Assembly: GCF_963678635.1 (NCBI RefSeq)
Contig: NW_026970940.1
Location: 1-38,597 of the forward strand
DNA length: 38,597 bases
Origin: Symsagittifera roscoffensis
Lineage: Eukaryota > Xenacoelomorpha > Acoela > Convolutidae
Reading direction: 5' to 3'
Shown: one piece after another, positions 1 through 13,160 of the stretch
How the letters are laid out: every line of letters starts with the position of its first letter
Numbering within the stretch: position 1 is the first letter of the stretch
Notes under the pieces: model-generated
The model's database searches: none
Seen by the model: the letters and a program-made list of their open reading frames with translations, nothing else
What the model was told of the DNA's origin: nothing
Position numbers and translations under genes: made by a program

Positions 1-3000
1 AAAGATCACGTATCAGAATTAAAACCTCTGTTCAAGAATTAGTTATCTTTCAATAGACTAATTTGAAAAGTACGATGTTTGAGACGTACCTTTGCAAAAT
101 TGGGTTGTGCTTGGTTGCAATGTGCTGGGATAACTCGAGAGAATGGCATCAAATCTCATTGACGCGAAAAGGCCTGTTCATTGCACGTTCATGGCAAGTT
201 GTGCATCGGACTTAATTTTTATACTTATCTTCTCAGGCTAGTATTAGTGCCTAATCGTCAACACGAATTTTAAATGAATATCTGTAGTAGTGACCGAACT
301 GAGAGAGTTTGATGGATGTGATTGTTTAAAAAACCAATGAAAAGACTCGACTAAGGTGTGACTTTTTCAAATGAAAAAATAACAGTCAAGAATTTGTTGA
401 GCAATCAATGACAGGTAGACACAAGGGTTCAGATTTTATTTATGAAGAACATTAACTTTTCCGGCAAAGCCGATAGTCAAAAACTATTGATTTTAATCAC
501 TAATTTAAGATCAAATTATCTAGCGATTTTAAACTACCTGATCATCTACCTTAATGGTTGAATCAAATGACTTTGTGATATTCAGTAACTTAGTTATCGA
601 CACAATTAGGCAACATAATCTACCCAAACTTTCAAAGAAATCATATGAACCGGCTACAAAAGGCTACTTACTAGTAGAGTTAGATCCTCGAATATCAGAC
701 CGACTAAGACACTGTCCAAACACAATATCACCTGGACCGTCCTTTTTCGGCATTCAAAAAAGGCAGAAGCGACACCCATCCCAAAATGAACGCGAAAATT
801 ACTATCGGTTCTACAGCAGTTGTTACAGTTAAAAACAGGACAGGCAAGAGATATTTATTTAAAACAAACCACAAAGGGTCTAATCAAATCATAGTGAATG
901 CTTGCTCACTTTAGTCGACGATGATGCATGTGATAGTAATCCAAATCTCCATTGTTTTGAAATAGCGTAAGAAAAAACATGAATCAATCGAAAAACTAGT
1001 CCTTAAAATGAGCTATTATACTGAGCAAACCAGGACTTACTATTCAGACACTTACTTTTCTGCTTCAAGAAAGTGACAGCATTGATATGGCAGCAGAAGA
1101 ACTTGTTCTGTTTCCGAGAGACTTTGACATTAGAGAACAATCGTTTGCAGTCCATATTTTGCTTGACAACTCCATCAAACAATACAACCACTTTTTTCCA
1201 TAAAAACCGCACATTATACCTAATTCAACAACAACAAAAACTAACACAGCAAAACAGCAACTGATCATGCAGTCATAACAACCCCTCGAAACATCTATCG
1301 TTGCCAAAATGAGAACAAAATCCATTATAAAAAGCTGTCCTTCTCACCGAAGAAGAAGGCAATGAATTGGAAACAAGTGCTGCACTTAGTGAGGCATTAT
1401 CCACTGAGCCTATTAGGTTACAATTAGATCTCAAGTTCAAAAAACTTCAAGTTCGAGCAGAGACTGTTCTGAAAATTTTTAAAAAGTCAGAGAGAGAATG
1501 AAGTTGATTAAGTTCCACCACTTTTGAAGCTTCAGTTTTTGTGTGATGTAAAATATAAACTAAAAAATTGTTCAAACCTGTTTTCACACTGATTTTGAGG
1601 TCTCTCAAATTCGACAAACAGTTTGTCATGAACAAGTATGCCAAAGTTGCGCTTCTGTCAACTATTACAAAACAAGATCAAAAACCCTTGAAAGTTTCAG
1701 CTGAAAAAAAAAACAAAAAAAGAACCCTCGCAGACAGTAGAGAGAACAAAAAAGTGCGAAGAAAAGCAAGCGAAAAGAAAGAGCAACTCAAGGAAACCGC
1801 TAACTCATGATCTTCTTGAAGCGGATAAAGAACCGAAAGAAGATGATTTTTTTAACCCGAATGAATCACAATATCAGAGAAAGAAGATCTGAACTAAAAA
1901 ACGTCTGACAAATCTAGAATCAACAAAAAAAATTTCTACTACATTAGTTTTTTTCCAACCAGATTGAATGTTTTCATTGACAAATAGCGATCAAATAGGT
2001 GATTGAAAAGCGGCATTAACAGAAATAACGTTTCCCACTCAGTTTAACAGTGTGACGAATATAAAACATTGTAGTTCAAAAAGACAAAGTTGCAGCAGGC
2101 CTTGATATCTAGACCAAAAGATGGAGAAGAGACACACGCGATATCACTAACAGCGAAATTGAACAAATCGTTAAACTACTCAATGAAATCAATGAGAAGA
2201 TTGTTTTTAACAATTCAATTTTAGCACCGACCCAATTACGAAAGACTTTTCAGAGAGGAGTGTATTTTCTTTGAGAAAACTACAGACTTCTTGTATTTTA
2301 CTTTTCAAAATTAACAGAGACGGAACAGGCTGCACACCTTTTGGTTGAAAGATTCCAATCATAATCACAGGACTCTCACATCACAAAACCTCCTACTACT
2401 CTAAAGATATCTTTGCTAGAACCCAAATGATGTTTATAAACTTGGACGTCAATCATGATCAGATTGTGGGTTACTTTAAGACGCCGTTGCTAAGAATCAA
2501 TGATATTAATCCACTAGCGAATAAATGTTACCAATTTTCTCATTCTAAAAAAAACTAACTCCAATTAGAAAACACTAATTGTTTCACCAGATTGCAAAAC
2601 AATTTCTAAGCCAATACCCACTGAAGCAACTCACAGCTCGTTCGCTTTTTTTAATTAAACCTGTGAATCGTTACAGCTAAAAAAGCAATTACTTAAAAAG
2701 CGCTCTATCTTAATCAACTGATAGTCCGACAGTCGATCACTAAAATTCACATAAAATAGAAACATTTTTATCGATATTCAACGAACTCACCTGAAGATTG
2801 TAGGAGACGTTGTAAAAATAATGTTTTGTCCTGCCAGCTCATGCTACATATGCAGCACGATGGAAAGAAGACACGACACAGCTGGTCAAAAATTATTTTT
2901 AATCTTCAGGTTTCTAATGCACATTATCCATGAATGAAGAAAAACGTCAGCAAGTAAGGCTAATTAAGCTCAAATTTTCATTGAGACTGTAATTTTTCAC

Positions 3001-4628
3001 GGTAATAGGGCAAAATAAAAAGACCCTGCTTGTCAAGGTTTTTATTCGGGTGTTACTCCGTTAGCTATCGATGGTGTTAATTGGCGTGCCTGAGATTCCG
3101 TGGAACGTTAGTGGAGTGTAGCTGCTCTACCGAGTTCCGTTTACTTGGTAAAATGCATATGAATTCTCATCATGTGATAACCATCTATTCAATGATGTGT
3201 TGGTAAAGCTTGTATAGCATCAAGACAAGGTTTATCAAGTTCACATCATCGACAATAACCTTTATATGCACAGAACTACAGTTATAGGTTTTGTACTATC
3301 GTAGATAGAAAAAAAAGGCTGAAAAAAAAACAAAACCAATTAAGAAAAACTCCACAACAAACATAATAAAGTAATTAGGAAATACGTAAAAATTTGGCCA
3401 AAACTGCTTAACTATTGTACAACTCTGGTACCAAGAGGACGTTTTAACCAATGAGTCAGTTCGTCGAATGATTGTGACAATGATCACAAAAACAGCTTAC
3501 TTGACTACAAATCGATCGAAGCCGTTTCGTCATCAAAAGCTTAGGATGTCTGAAACCGTTGTTAAACAACACGGTCTACCCCTCACAGCTACACTTGTAA
3601 CAAAAATTGAAGAAAAAGAATATACTAAAACTCATTGAAAGCCCTAGAGCTTGTTTTTAGTCTAGTCATGGAAACAGTTGAGTTAATTGTCACAATCAAT
3701 TTTTCGACATTTGATCACACGTCTACGCAGAAGGCTTAGATTGACTTTATTCATCACCTTGAATTGAGCATTTACACCCTTCAAGTAGGTGTTTGAAACT
3801 TACACTCTTTAATTAGGTGTAACGAAGTTTGGGCAAGGCTGGTGGAAAATATGGAATTACTTTTCATCGGAGAGCATGCCTCATCATTATACGCTTGTTC
3901 CTATAGTTAAATAGCTGAAAACACTCTTTTGAAACGAATCTGAAAATAACAATGAGCAACTTTTTGAGACATATTTCCCGCTTAATTAGTATTTATCTAA
4001 AATTGAAACGTTAAATCATTTTCATGGTAGTATACGCATCAAACTCAGACCAGCCAGTTACTCACCGGTTACCAATCGCTCAAGTTAAGGGTCAATTTCT
4101 TTGCCGATTTTCCTGGACAAGTACTTAACAACTATCCACATGCATGCAAAAGTATGAGATCATTTGTTCATGGCGGAAACCAATAAATGTAGAACAAGCC
4201 AATTCAAACAACTAACTAGGTCTTTTGTCGAATTAAAACCATTTATATTGATCATGTTATTATTCTTGTAGGTTTTCCATAGAATTCAAAGTAAATGACT
4301 TTGCTTTATGTGTTTTGCTAAACATGTGATACCGACTTTTGTGTTATTGATGCCTTTTATAATGATATAATAACAAGACATCAGATGGTGTTTTTAAAAT
4401 ATAGATCTTCAAGGCTTCAAGTGTTTTAAATTAAAATGCTTAATCTTTGCAAGCAAATTACAATAAAGCTTGCTCAATTTTATGGTAATTCATCAAAATG
4501 AACTTTGAAAATCTAAATCTAAAATGCAAACTAGAAATTCCCAGTAATTTGTTTTTGATCCCTCAATTTAAACAATAATAATCAACAAGAAATAAAGATC
4601 AAAAATGGCAACTCCAGTGCAAAAAGTT
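1..4628. other. AT-rich non-coding DNA, no gene recognised
   Basis: No reading frame here shows a recognisable domain. The open frames are short, often lack an ATG and have A-rich composition. The longest basic one (about 1628-1810) encodes a Lys/Glu-rich peptide explained by A-rich sequence. Around 3772-3820 two short units each carry an ACACC...GGTGT inverted motif; no function is evident. Stretches such as 2090-2560 could be old decayed coding sequence, but nothing can be named. Confidence 0.5.
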
Positions 4629-4952
4629 TCAAAGGAACCTCTTTAAGAGAGGTTTTATATTTCGAGCGTATTCCAGATAGTCTGTAGTAGTGGTCCACCA
4701 TAAAATAAACAAACAGAGATTCGTGTAACTGATCTTGAACCAAGACATAGCAGCAAAGTCGAGGAAAAAGGTCGCTAAAAACCACACGAAGCTGCCCAAC
4801 ATTCTGCTAGATAAGACTGGCATGCTTATACATAGCACAAAAATTTCTACAAGAGATAATATCTGACCAAAAGTTATCATCTGCTCAAGCGCACTGATGT
4901 AGCAGACCCTAATTGCAATGCACGGTCGCAGAAAAAATACATTGTTTGACAA
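4629..4952 (-). CDS. hydrophobic open frame, possible decayed membrane-protein exon
   Basis: A 107-residue minus-strand frame without an ATG at its 5' end (it opens with TTG). It is rich in Leu, Ile, Phe and Cys, with several hydrophobic runs that could be membrane segments, and ends in a basic tail. I do not recognise the family. It could be a remnant exon of a multi-pass membrane protein such as a chemoreceptor, but AT-rich DNA often yields hydrophobic frames by chance. No flanking splice sites or neighbouring exons are convincing. Confidence 0.12.
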   Translation of the reverse strand: MSNNVFFLRPCIAIRVCYISALEQMITFGQILSLVEIFVLCISMPVLSSRMLGSFVWFLATFFLDFAAMSWFKISYTNLCLFILWWTTTTDYLEYARNIKPLLKRFL

Positions 4953-7900
4953 CGACTCTCAGCCGATTTCCGACAACAGAAACTACGAAGGGAGCCTTAG
5001 GCTTTTGGCAGAGAGAGAGCAATAATTAGAGTTTTTAGTCGATCGAAGTGCCAGGCTCTATAGATTCAGACGTGGGCCAGCAGACAGCCAGAAGCCAGTT
5101 GAAACCAGATACATTTTTCAACCGCCGATCAGCAGCAGCAGCAGTCTTCTTCTTCTTTCAACAGGCAAAGCCCCATTCCACCGAAATTAGTATCGAAACC
5201 CCGTCAATAAAGCCCTGCCATACGCCGAAGGAACGCAAACTGGAATTTAAGGACATCTGAAAAGCAAAAATATTTGTTTCTATCAAGATTGTTTTAGTTT
5301 GAAGCTTCTTTATTTAGTTTGTTTAATTTATTTTTTATTTTTTGTTTATTTTTTTATTTAATTTTTTAAGTTTAAGTGGCTGATTTTTGTTTATTTATTA
5401 TTCCAGAGTTTTTTCGAGAAAATTCACAAAAAAAGAAAGTCTAAGACAACCAAAAAGTTTTAAACCGTTAATCAATAATCATACACGGTATGAAGAGCAG
5501 CTAAGATTTGTGGGCAGCTAAAAAGTAAAGCTCCATTTCTCCAACTCTAAAACTTTGTGTTACACTTTTGAATTCTCCACTTCATTAGTTACTGAGTTGA
5601 ATGAGAAAAGTGTGTCCTACGCTTTTTGAAGTTTTTCAAGATAAACAACCCCAACATTTCTACGGAGCTCTGAACTTAATGACAACCGGAGCCTAAAAAC
5701 ACATCTAACACATCTAACGGCTCTTTGCATAATCAAACCTGTTACCACTGAGCTTACCTTCTGTGGACAATGTGAGCTGACAAACAAATCTGTAGAGTTA
5801 TATGGGGACCTTTAGAAGAGCAGCACAATGTAAGTTGAGAGCCAACACAGAGATGAATTTGTCCCTATAATCTGAAGGTGTTCAAAATGATCGTTCGTAT
5901 GCCAACCATATGCAGAAAAAGCACGTATTTTTGATGGCACCTGTTGTAGGACCACCAATTCTCACGTTCCTACAACTTACTGAGACAGCTTTTAACGGGA
6001 CAATGACGGTGTACGACATAGTACCAATGGAAAACGAACTGAATTTGCTAAATCGACAAATTGATCATAAAAGTCACTATGTAAAGACGACAAAAAATTT
6101 CAATTTTTGTTAGAAGTGACACTGGAGAAACAAAGCTGTCAACCCCAAAGAAATAAAAGCGAATTTTGCTATTTTTATATGATAGCTGTTGACAAACAGA
6201 GAATCACCGATTGTCAATTCTACGGCCGTTTGGGTCAAATTTCTTCCACTGTACACCAAAATGAAATCCATGGCAGTGTATGACGTATTCGAAGAATGGG
6301 CGAAAAAATTCTGAAAAGGATGATGACTGTCCCAGTCAGAGCTGCATCCTTTTTGCCTCTGCCAGCAGATATGAAGAAACACTACACTTTGTTCCTGTAC
6401 ATTGAAAACGATAACAACAAAAAAGTTTTGCCTACTGCTTCTTTGCCGAAGACAACCGACAAAACAACGTAGTACTCGCTATTGATCTGATATCCAGCAT
6501 GAAGGGGATTCAAATGAAATTTTTATGACAAGCACGGAAACTAGGGAGCTGACGAACCAAAAAATGACTTCATGTACCCCATGGTCAAGACAGCTCTTCG
6601 GCGTTTCGAAGCTCACAGTAAGCGGCAATTTAATAATTTTAGGTTAGCAAGCAAAAACGTTTTTTATAATTCTACGCAAATCCTTTTTCCTAAAAAGCAA
6701 ACCGACGAACGGTTAAATAAATGAACGTTCGTTTATGAAAAATCAAAATTCTATCAAAATTCTTCCAGCTTTAACGAAAACATTCTAGTTTTCTTGAGAG
6801 CATCGAGATACCAATCAAAATTCGTTGAAGCTCTCTTGCTCATAAATAATACGGGAATGATTCACTAGAGGGTGATAAAGGTTTTTTTTCATAAAGCTTA
6901 TGAGTAAATTAGTTAAACGAAAACTCAGATCGAATAGTTTGCCAAATAGTTTATCAAATAGCTTGCATGGTAATTGATTCTGGTGTTGTAACTTTGCATG
7001 AATAGAACAAGAGCGGCGTACAATTCATACACAAGCTGCACGGCACGAAGCTACATCTCTTTTGAAGACTGCTTTGACTTGGAGTCATTGTTTGGGAAAG
7101 TATACACGGTGCGAAACAACCCAGAAAAGTCCAGCACTGTGGTTATTGAGAACCCCAAGCCGGCATTTTTGTCTCTTCATCGATGTCCAGCCATTATGTC
7201 TGGATTGGTAAAGTGCTGGAATCTTTGTCACCTAATTTTCAGAGTAAAAAAGAAGATTTCCGAACTAATCGGACAGCTTAAACGATTTTGATGATAGTGA
7301 AGATAGATAATGGATTTGTGAGGAAGAATTCGGAAAGAAAAACACAAAAGTACTCAGCCATGGCACTCTCATCGGTTGGGCGCACACCAAATGTAACGTT
7401 TTGTGACGTACAAAAAACTCACATCTGTGTTTGCTCATAGCCTTCAAAACTGTGACGTGCACCTGTGCTCAAAAACCTACAGGATAACAACGCAAGAAAC
7501 ACATTTTCAGCAGTTTCTCTCCGTGATGATCAGTTCATCTCCCCGATGCTGAAAGTATGGATCAGATCGTACACTAACAAAAAGCGATAGTTACAAAATG
7601 TTTAATATAATACCCGGTTTATTTGCACTGGGTTTTTGTCTTGATGAGCTAGCCTGGAATCTGCCGTTGGACAAATTCACCTGAGTCGGCAGACCTTATT
7701 CTACCCGACCCGTAGACATTCTAGCATAAATACCTCAGAAGGGATACTTCCACTTTTGCATGTGAACAGTCACGTAAGGTATGATAAAATGGTTTACCAA
7801 ATCAGGACATGTGGACAAACAAGTTGAAAGTAAAGGATGTAAGTGTGAACGAAAAAAAATCAACAAGCTTGGTTAGCTTAGAAATTTTTTGGATGCCAAA

Positions 7901-8659
7901 CGTTGAGCGAGTACAATGACTCGTACCTAATGAGTGACACTTTGAAACTGGTATGCGCTTTGCGAAAGTTAAGAGAGTTGAAACCCACAAACTGGATTGC
8001 GCGCTAATTTTACTTCGAGTAATCATTCGTGAGATGCTTTTTTGTGGAAAAGCTGGACAGATCTGTTATTGCCTACTTACACTGAAGGCATGGCGAGAAA
8101 CTGGCTAGAAGTGGAGTTGCCTGTGTTTTCGAAAAACGACTTGCAATCGTGGATAACATGTTTTACAAAATTTTGACTCGACTCAGCCAAGTACCTCATT
8201 TGTCCTGACCGATGCGAAAAATTTGACGCGGTCATGGAGATCTTTGTGCTAGCGCTAATTTCATTCGAGTTCAATGAAAACAGTACAATAGACGAGTTAA
8301 CGAAACTGAGCACAATTTTTGACAATCGATTCAAATTGGACGTTGACATGAGCTACGCTGATCATCTCTACGATGAACTTTCGGAAAATGACCAGCACCA
8401 ACAAAAAAAAAGGTTTCAAACTTCAGTGATGTTCAAACAGATATGATGGAAGAATTGAACTTCATATTTCTGATCTACGAAATTTTGGGTCGGTTCCATG
8501 GAATATAACTTGGAAAAAGTTGTAACAAATAAAATCAGCTTAACTGCTTTTGGCATCAAGTATTATCAACTCAAAGATCAAGTGAATACAACGCGGTTTG
8601 GAGGACTCAAAGTTTTTGCGGAAAAACATTTTCTTTTGAAAAAATGGTCGTAATTATGA
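4953..8659. other. non-coding DNA with short microsatellites
   Basis: At 5129-5155 there is a short run of AGC repeats followed by TTC repeats. 5310-5400 is a T-rich tract of TTTATTT-like units. Small open frames at 5910-6113 and 6998-7291 match no family I know and have no codon signature. 7800-8450 contains several short open frames on both strands that could be the upstream part of the decayed transposase starting near 8660, but I cannot align them to it. Confidence 0.4.
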
Positions 8660-8999
8660 CTAGGGGAAGGGGACGTTGAGGTTTCGCAACCAACGAGCGA
8701 TAACGTTGAGAGCAGGGCGGAGTTGCAGGAAAAATTAGAGGCACAAAGTGCGTATAATGTCGGCATGTTAACGATCCTTGATCCGAGGTTTTTGCAGCAT
8801 CCGTGTTCTGACGCTGAACTTGAAATGTAAAAAGAAGAATTGAACCGGCTCAGTGAGTAAGCCGAATCTGATATATAGCAGGAATTGGAATGTCAATTCC
8901 TGGATAAAAAAACTCAAGAAGCAGAAGAAAATGAAATTGAGCTTGAAGTACCAAAACCACCCAAAATGGGATGTGCTATAATTTTTGAAAAAAAAATCT
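8660..8999 (+). pseudogene. probable hAT-family transposase remnant (C-terminal part)
   Basis: One + strand frame reads through a segment containing MLTILDPRF (about 8762-8788), followed by an acidic and Lys-rich stretch. A short hydrophobic-plus-LDPRF/Y motif, followed downstream by the C-terminal dimerisation region, is characteristic of hAT and ZBED-type transposases. The frame has stops at 8828-8830 and again shortly after, so it is dead. No terminal inverted repeats or 8-bp target duplication were found. Identification rests on one short motif and its acidic follow-on and is tentative; an unrelated decayed gene is the alternative. Confidence 0.35.
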
Positions 9000-10274
9000 G
9001 ATTATTTTGTGTAAAATACAAGCTTCACTGTACCATGAAAAATTTTTAAAAAAGCTATAAAAAATTTCAATTTTGCTCAAAAAGATAAAAATTGAGAAAC
9101 ATAGCTTACATTTTTGTAGCAATCAAACAAAACTTGCAAAGTTAAAGGCCTTCAATCAAAAAAAAACCATACTAGGAAAAAATCGAAGCGAAAGATGAAG
9201 CGAAATATAATTTCAATACTCTCAAAATCTGAGAGTGGGCGCAAAATTTACTCTCCAGACCCCTTTAATTTGTGGCCAAAATTTTGGGCAGAATTATTTA
9301 TTGGGGCTTAAAGTATCTAATGTATTTAAATGGGGGTTAAAAGTATGTTTAACCTTTAGTGGGTTAAAAATGTGTAATTTTTTTTTTGGGGTGCGGGATG
9401 TTGAACGATTCTAATTCTTAAGCCCTTTTTGCAAACTACTCTTTTTGAGACATTCATTGCCAAAAAGTAACACTCAAATAGCTTGAACTGACACAAAACG
9501 CCCCAAGCTAAGCAAATCATCTAAGCTTGGTTAACATCAGATAAAAGATGAAGAAAATACTTTATCCGGCGCGACTAAAAAAAGGCATTTTTCGATGATC
9601 TGTTCGACTATTTATACGTCAGGTATAGTAGTGAGGAAGGCGGTTCGAGTGATCTCAGTTTTCAATTCGGTCAAAGAAAAAGAACACTGGATAGCATAGA
9701 TGACGATCTGGTCTGGCTGAGTGCTGAAGTGTTTTTGCGCGAATTAAGGCCTCTTTTGAAATCTAAATTGACAAAAAACAAACAATCACAAACCACATAT
9801 TTTGAATAATGGCATAAAATAATCTCAATGATAAACAATTTTAAGAAAAAATGCAAATGATTGTTATCGCACATGTTTTCACTAGGCAAAAATGGGTTTA
9901 GTTTTCAAAAATTAACTTCGATATAAAATTGAAAAACGAGCTTTTTAAAAAGTTTTTGTAGTATTGTTAATTTACAATCGAACTGAGAGGATTGATCTTC
10001 TGTGAATTATTTGGGTATATGAGTTTAGTGCATAAGGAAGCGATGATATAATTTTATTGTTACGAGGCCAAATTGTGCGCTCAGTTTTGTGTCTGTATGT
10101 TCCTGCACTCCAAAGACAAGAAATTAAACATCTTAAAAATTTCTCGGAACAACCAAAGAGAATGAAAAACCACAAAAAGAACAAAGAGAGTGTCCTTGAG
10201 AATCTGCATACAATTCAAAAAATATACAAGACACCGGCTAAATCACTGAATCGGGGATATATGATGAATGCCTA
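9000..10274. other. AT-rich non-coding DNA
   Basis: Contains long A/T runs and short open frames only. The 72- and 70-residue frames near 9.7-10.2 kb lie on opposite strands and show no domain. Nothing recognisable. Confidence 0.5.
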
Positions 10275-10735
10275 GGTTGACCAAAAATGCTTATCCTACA
10301 ACTTTCATATATGAAAAAATGCTTATCATACAACTTTTTACAATTCCACAGATAGAGAAAATGTTCAAAAAACTCAAAGATAAGCATTTTTTCATCAATG
10401 GAAAGTGTAGGATAAGCATTTTTTCATAAACCAAAAAATTGATTTTTTCTAAATTTCATTTCTCAAAAATTTTTCGGATGTGATCGTGACCGAACACAAG
10501 TGACTGAACCCAAAGTGTACTCAACACTAGATGTCCCAAAACGCTGATTGTCTGTTATTTACAATGCATTGGAAACGATTTGAATTGTAAGAGTGATGCA
10601 TTCACAAATGATATAGTGAAAGCATCAAACTTTTAAATTTTGGCAAATATTTTCAAAGATGATTTTTTTAAACTTAAATTTCAACTTATCAGACATTGAG
10701 CAAAGCACATATAAACAAACCATACAAAAAAAGAA
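10275..10735 (+). repeat. dispersed repeat, copy A
   Basis: This stretch aligns by eye along its length with 11631-12128. Shared landmarks in order are GTTGAC..AAA..TGCTT, a TCCTAC(A)..TTTC block, CATAAACC.AAAA, CACAAGTGACT, GCATTGGAAACGA, GAAAGCATCAAA and ACCATACAAAA. Copy A has an internal fold-back: a block with ATGCTTATCCTAC near the left end recurs inverted as GTAGGATAAGCAT near 10408-10421. No open frame is preserved, so this is likely a non-autonomous transposon or an old duplication. Confidence 0.6.
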
Positions 10736-11630
10736 TCATCGGAACTGAAATTCATATTTTCTTTTGAAGCATACGTGTGGAGTAGCGAAAAAAATTTCAA
10801 CTAAACAAAGTGCTTCCGAGTAGGTTGAACAATTAAACAATGCTTTTTATAGAAAAAACTGATGAAAAAATTAAAGTTGCAAGCAAAACATCGTGCATTT
10901 CGGGCTGGATGATTTGCAGGAATAACAATTCCAGCTTCGGAAGTGTTCTCAATGAAGAAAAAATAGTTTTAGATAAATCATTTATGATCAAAGAAAAATA
11001 AAACAAAATTAGTCAGTTTTTAAATTTAGTTGACATATTGCTGAACGATGTTCATAAAATATGAGTCTATCAGCAAAAAAAAACAGGAATGAATTACAAA
11101 ATGATTAAATCTTAGTTAAAGTATGAATTATTTTTACTTCTTGCATATGGTTGCAATTTTCTTTCAGAACTCAGCCAAAACATTAAAACTATTACTTTTC
11201 TCCGAAAGAAATGTTTTTTTTTAATCTTTTTTTTGTAAAAATCATTTTGTGTTGATAGCAAAAGTCAAATGAACAATGACATTTTGGAAAAAACGTTGTT
11301 TTTTTTGTTTTAGTTATGATATCTTTTTCTGTTATCTTTTTGAGATTTTCAATGTATTTTCTTTTTACCAAGGTAATAGAGTCGGAGAGTTTTCAAAATT
11401 TCCGATCTAGCGTTTTTTGCCTAATTTTTTCCACTCGCAGCCACAAACACCGCAAAATAGTTAAGCACTCAGCTGAGCTCATTCAAATGACAAGTCACTA
11501 ACACTAAACCTGCCATGTTGCTAAGCGTAAAATTCCTTATTTTGTAGTAGTTTGGGCTGCAAGAGACAAGAATGCGAGCATGGTAAATCAGTTTTTTTTT
11601 CCGATAAAATGATTCTGATTAGTTATACTC
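10736..11630. other. AT-rich non-coding spacer
   Basis: Separates the two repeat copies. No domain-bearing frame; one 61-residue + frame (11316-11501) is hydrophobic at its N-terminus but unrecognised. Confidence 0.45.
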
Positions 11631-12128
11631 GAGTTGACTAAAAGTGCTTGTCCTACAGTTTCCATATATGCATACAATTTTGTACAATTCGTGCTTGCAA
11701 TGCATACAATTTCGTGCCTATCATACAATTTCGTACAATTCCATAGATACAAAAAATTGTTAAAAACTTTTAAGACCAGATTTTTTTTGGAAGTTGTAGG
11801 ATCAGCATTTTTCCATAAACCGAAAAGTTGATTTTTTAAAAATTATTTTCTCATCATTTTCGGGATGTGTTCGTGAACAAACACAAGTGACTAAATCCAT
11901 GGTTTACTCAAATCTAGAGTAATCAAAGTATTGAATTTCTGGTTTTTACATTGCATTGGAAACGACCTGAATTGTGTACGCTTTCTTTTCGCAAATCATA
12001 TAATGAAAGCATCAAATTTATGAAATTTGGCAAAATTATTCAAAGATGATTATTTTTAGATTTAGAATTTTCAATTTATTAGACATTGATCAAGCATATC
12101 CAAATATACCATACAAAAGAAAGAGTAG
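11631..12128 (+). repeat. dispersed repeat, copy B
   Basis: Second copy of the repeat at 10275-10735, in the same orientation and offset by about 1.36 kb. It differs by small indels near its left end, where a CATACAATTT(C/T)GTACAATTC unit is locally duplicated. The inverted GTAGGAT.AGCATTTTTCCATAAACC block is retained near 11796-11820. Divergence is substantial, so the duplication is old. Confidence 0.6.
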
Positions 12129-13160
12129 TTTTTAGCATGTTTGAAAGAAAATTATCCTTAGAATTGGAAAAATTACAACGTTTGTGTATCCAGGTCTTCG
12201 TTATGCAGACAAAAAATAAAATTTGCATATCTTTTTTTTGAAAAAATGTCTGTTTCAGTACAAAAGTCGGTTTCCGGTTAAAAGATAAAATTTGGGGCCA
12301 TTTCAGTTTAAATTCAAAAAATTTATGTTGTCGACATTTCCAAGAAAAGGAGAAATAGTTTTTTTTTCATCGCCGGACTGTTTTAATTGGTTTAAATTGC
12401 CACAGAAACTAGTTCGAATCTTTTTTCATTGATTTTTTGAAAATTTATGAATTTGTATGACTAGCTTTTTCCATACAATTGATATGTTTAAAAAAAGTAG
12501 GTTTAATTGCCTTATAACGCTAAATCAAGATTTTTGAATGAAGTGAAATCAACTGGACTTGTGAAAAAAGTTTCAACCTCTCAAACAGTTCCAAATGATG
12601 TCGTCTTTTTAAACTGTATTCATTTCTAAAAAGCCTTATTTGGTAAGAGCAAACCTAAAGAGTGGTCGTTGTATACCAAACAATCCTAAATTATTTCAGT
12701 TTTTGTGGCGACCAAATTTCGGCCAGTGTTTATGAACGTTTTGCCTTCAGCCAATAGTTGCAGATCGCTTAGAATCACATTTTCACAATGAATTCTCTTA
12801 ATTATCTTTGGCATACATTTTATACACAGATTCATGTCCGTAGAAACCATTCCTGTGTTGGTGATCTTAAAATTTCAGTATAGTGTTAAAAGGGGTGTAT
12901 TGAATAAAATGGGGATCAACCAACCCCCTCCCAAACATCCTCCACCTCGACCATAGTGTTGAGTTACTATTTTAGTCATTTTCAATGATTATTTTTTGTT
13001 AAAAAAGAGGTTATCGCTGATCTTTATAAGATAATTAAACTTTTACAGAACAGCAATGATCACCGAACAATTACTTGAAGAGTTATTGATTTTTTCAGCC
13101 AATTAGCAGAATTTTTAGTTCAGTGATGCATCAAAGCTGGGCTTTTGAGGACGGATAATT
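12129..13160. other. AT-rich non-coding DNA
   Basis: No frame of useful length and no recognisable motif. It ends where the tandem duplication begins. Confidence 0.5.

Noticed and set aside
1628-1810. Basic nuclear protein fragment
   Set aside because: Lys/Glu-rich composition is produced by A-rich DNA; no conserved motif.
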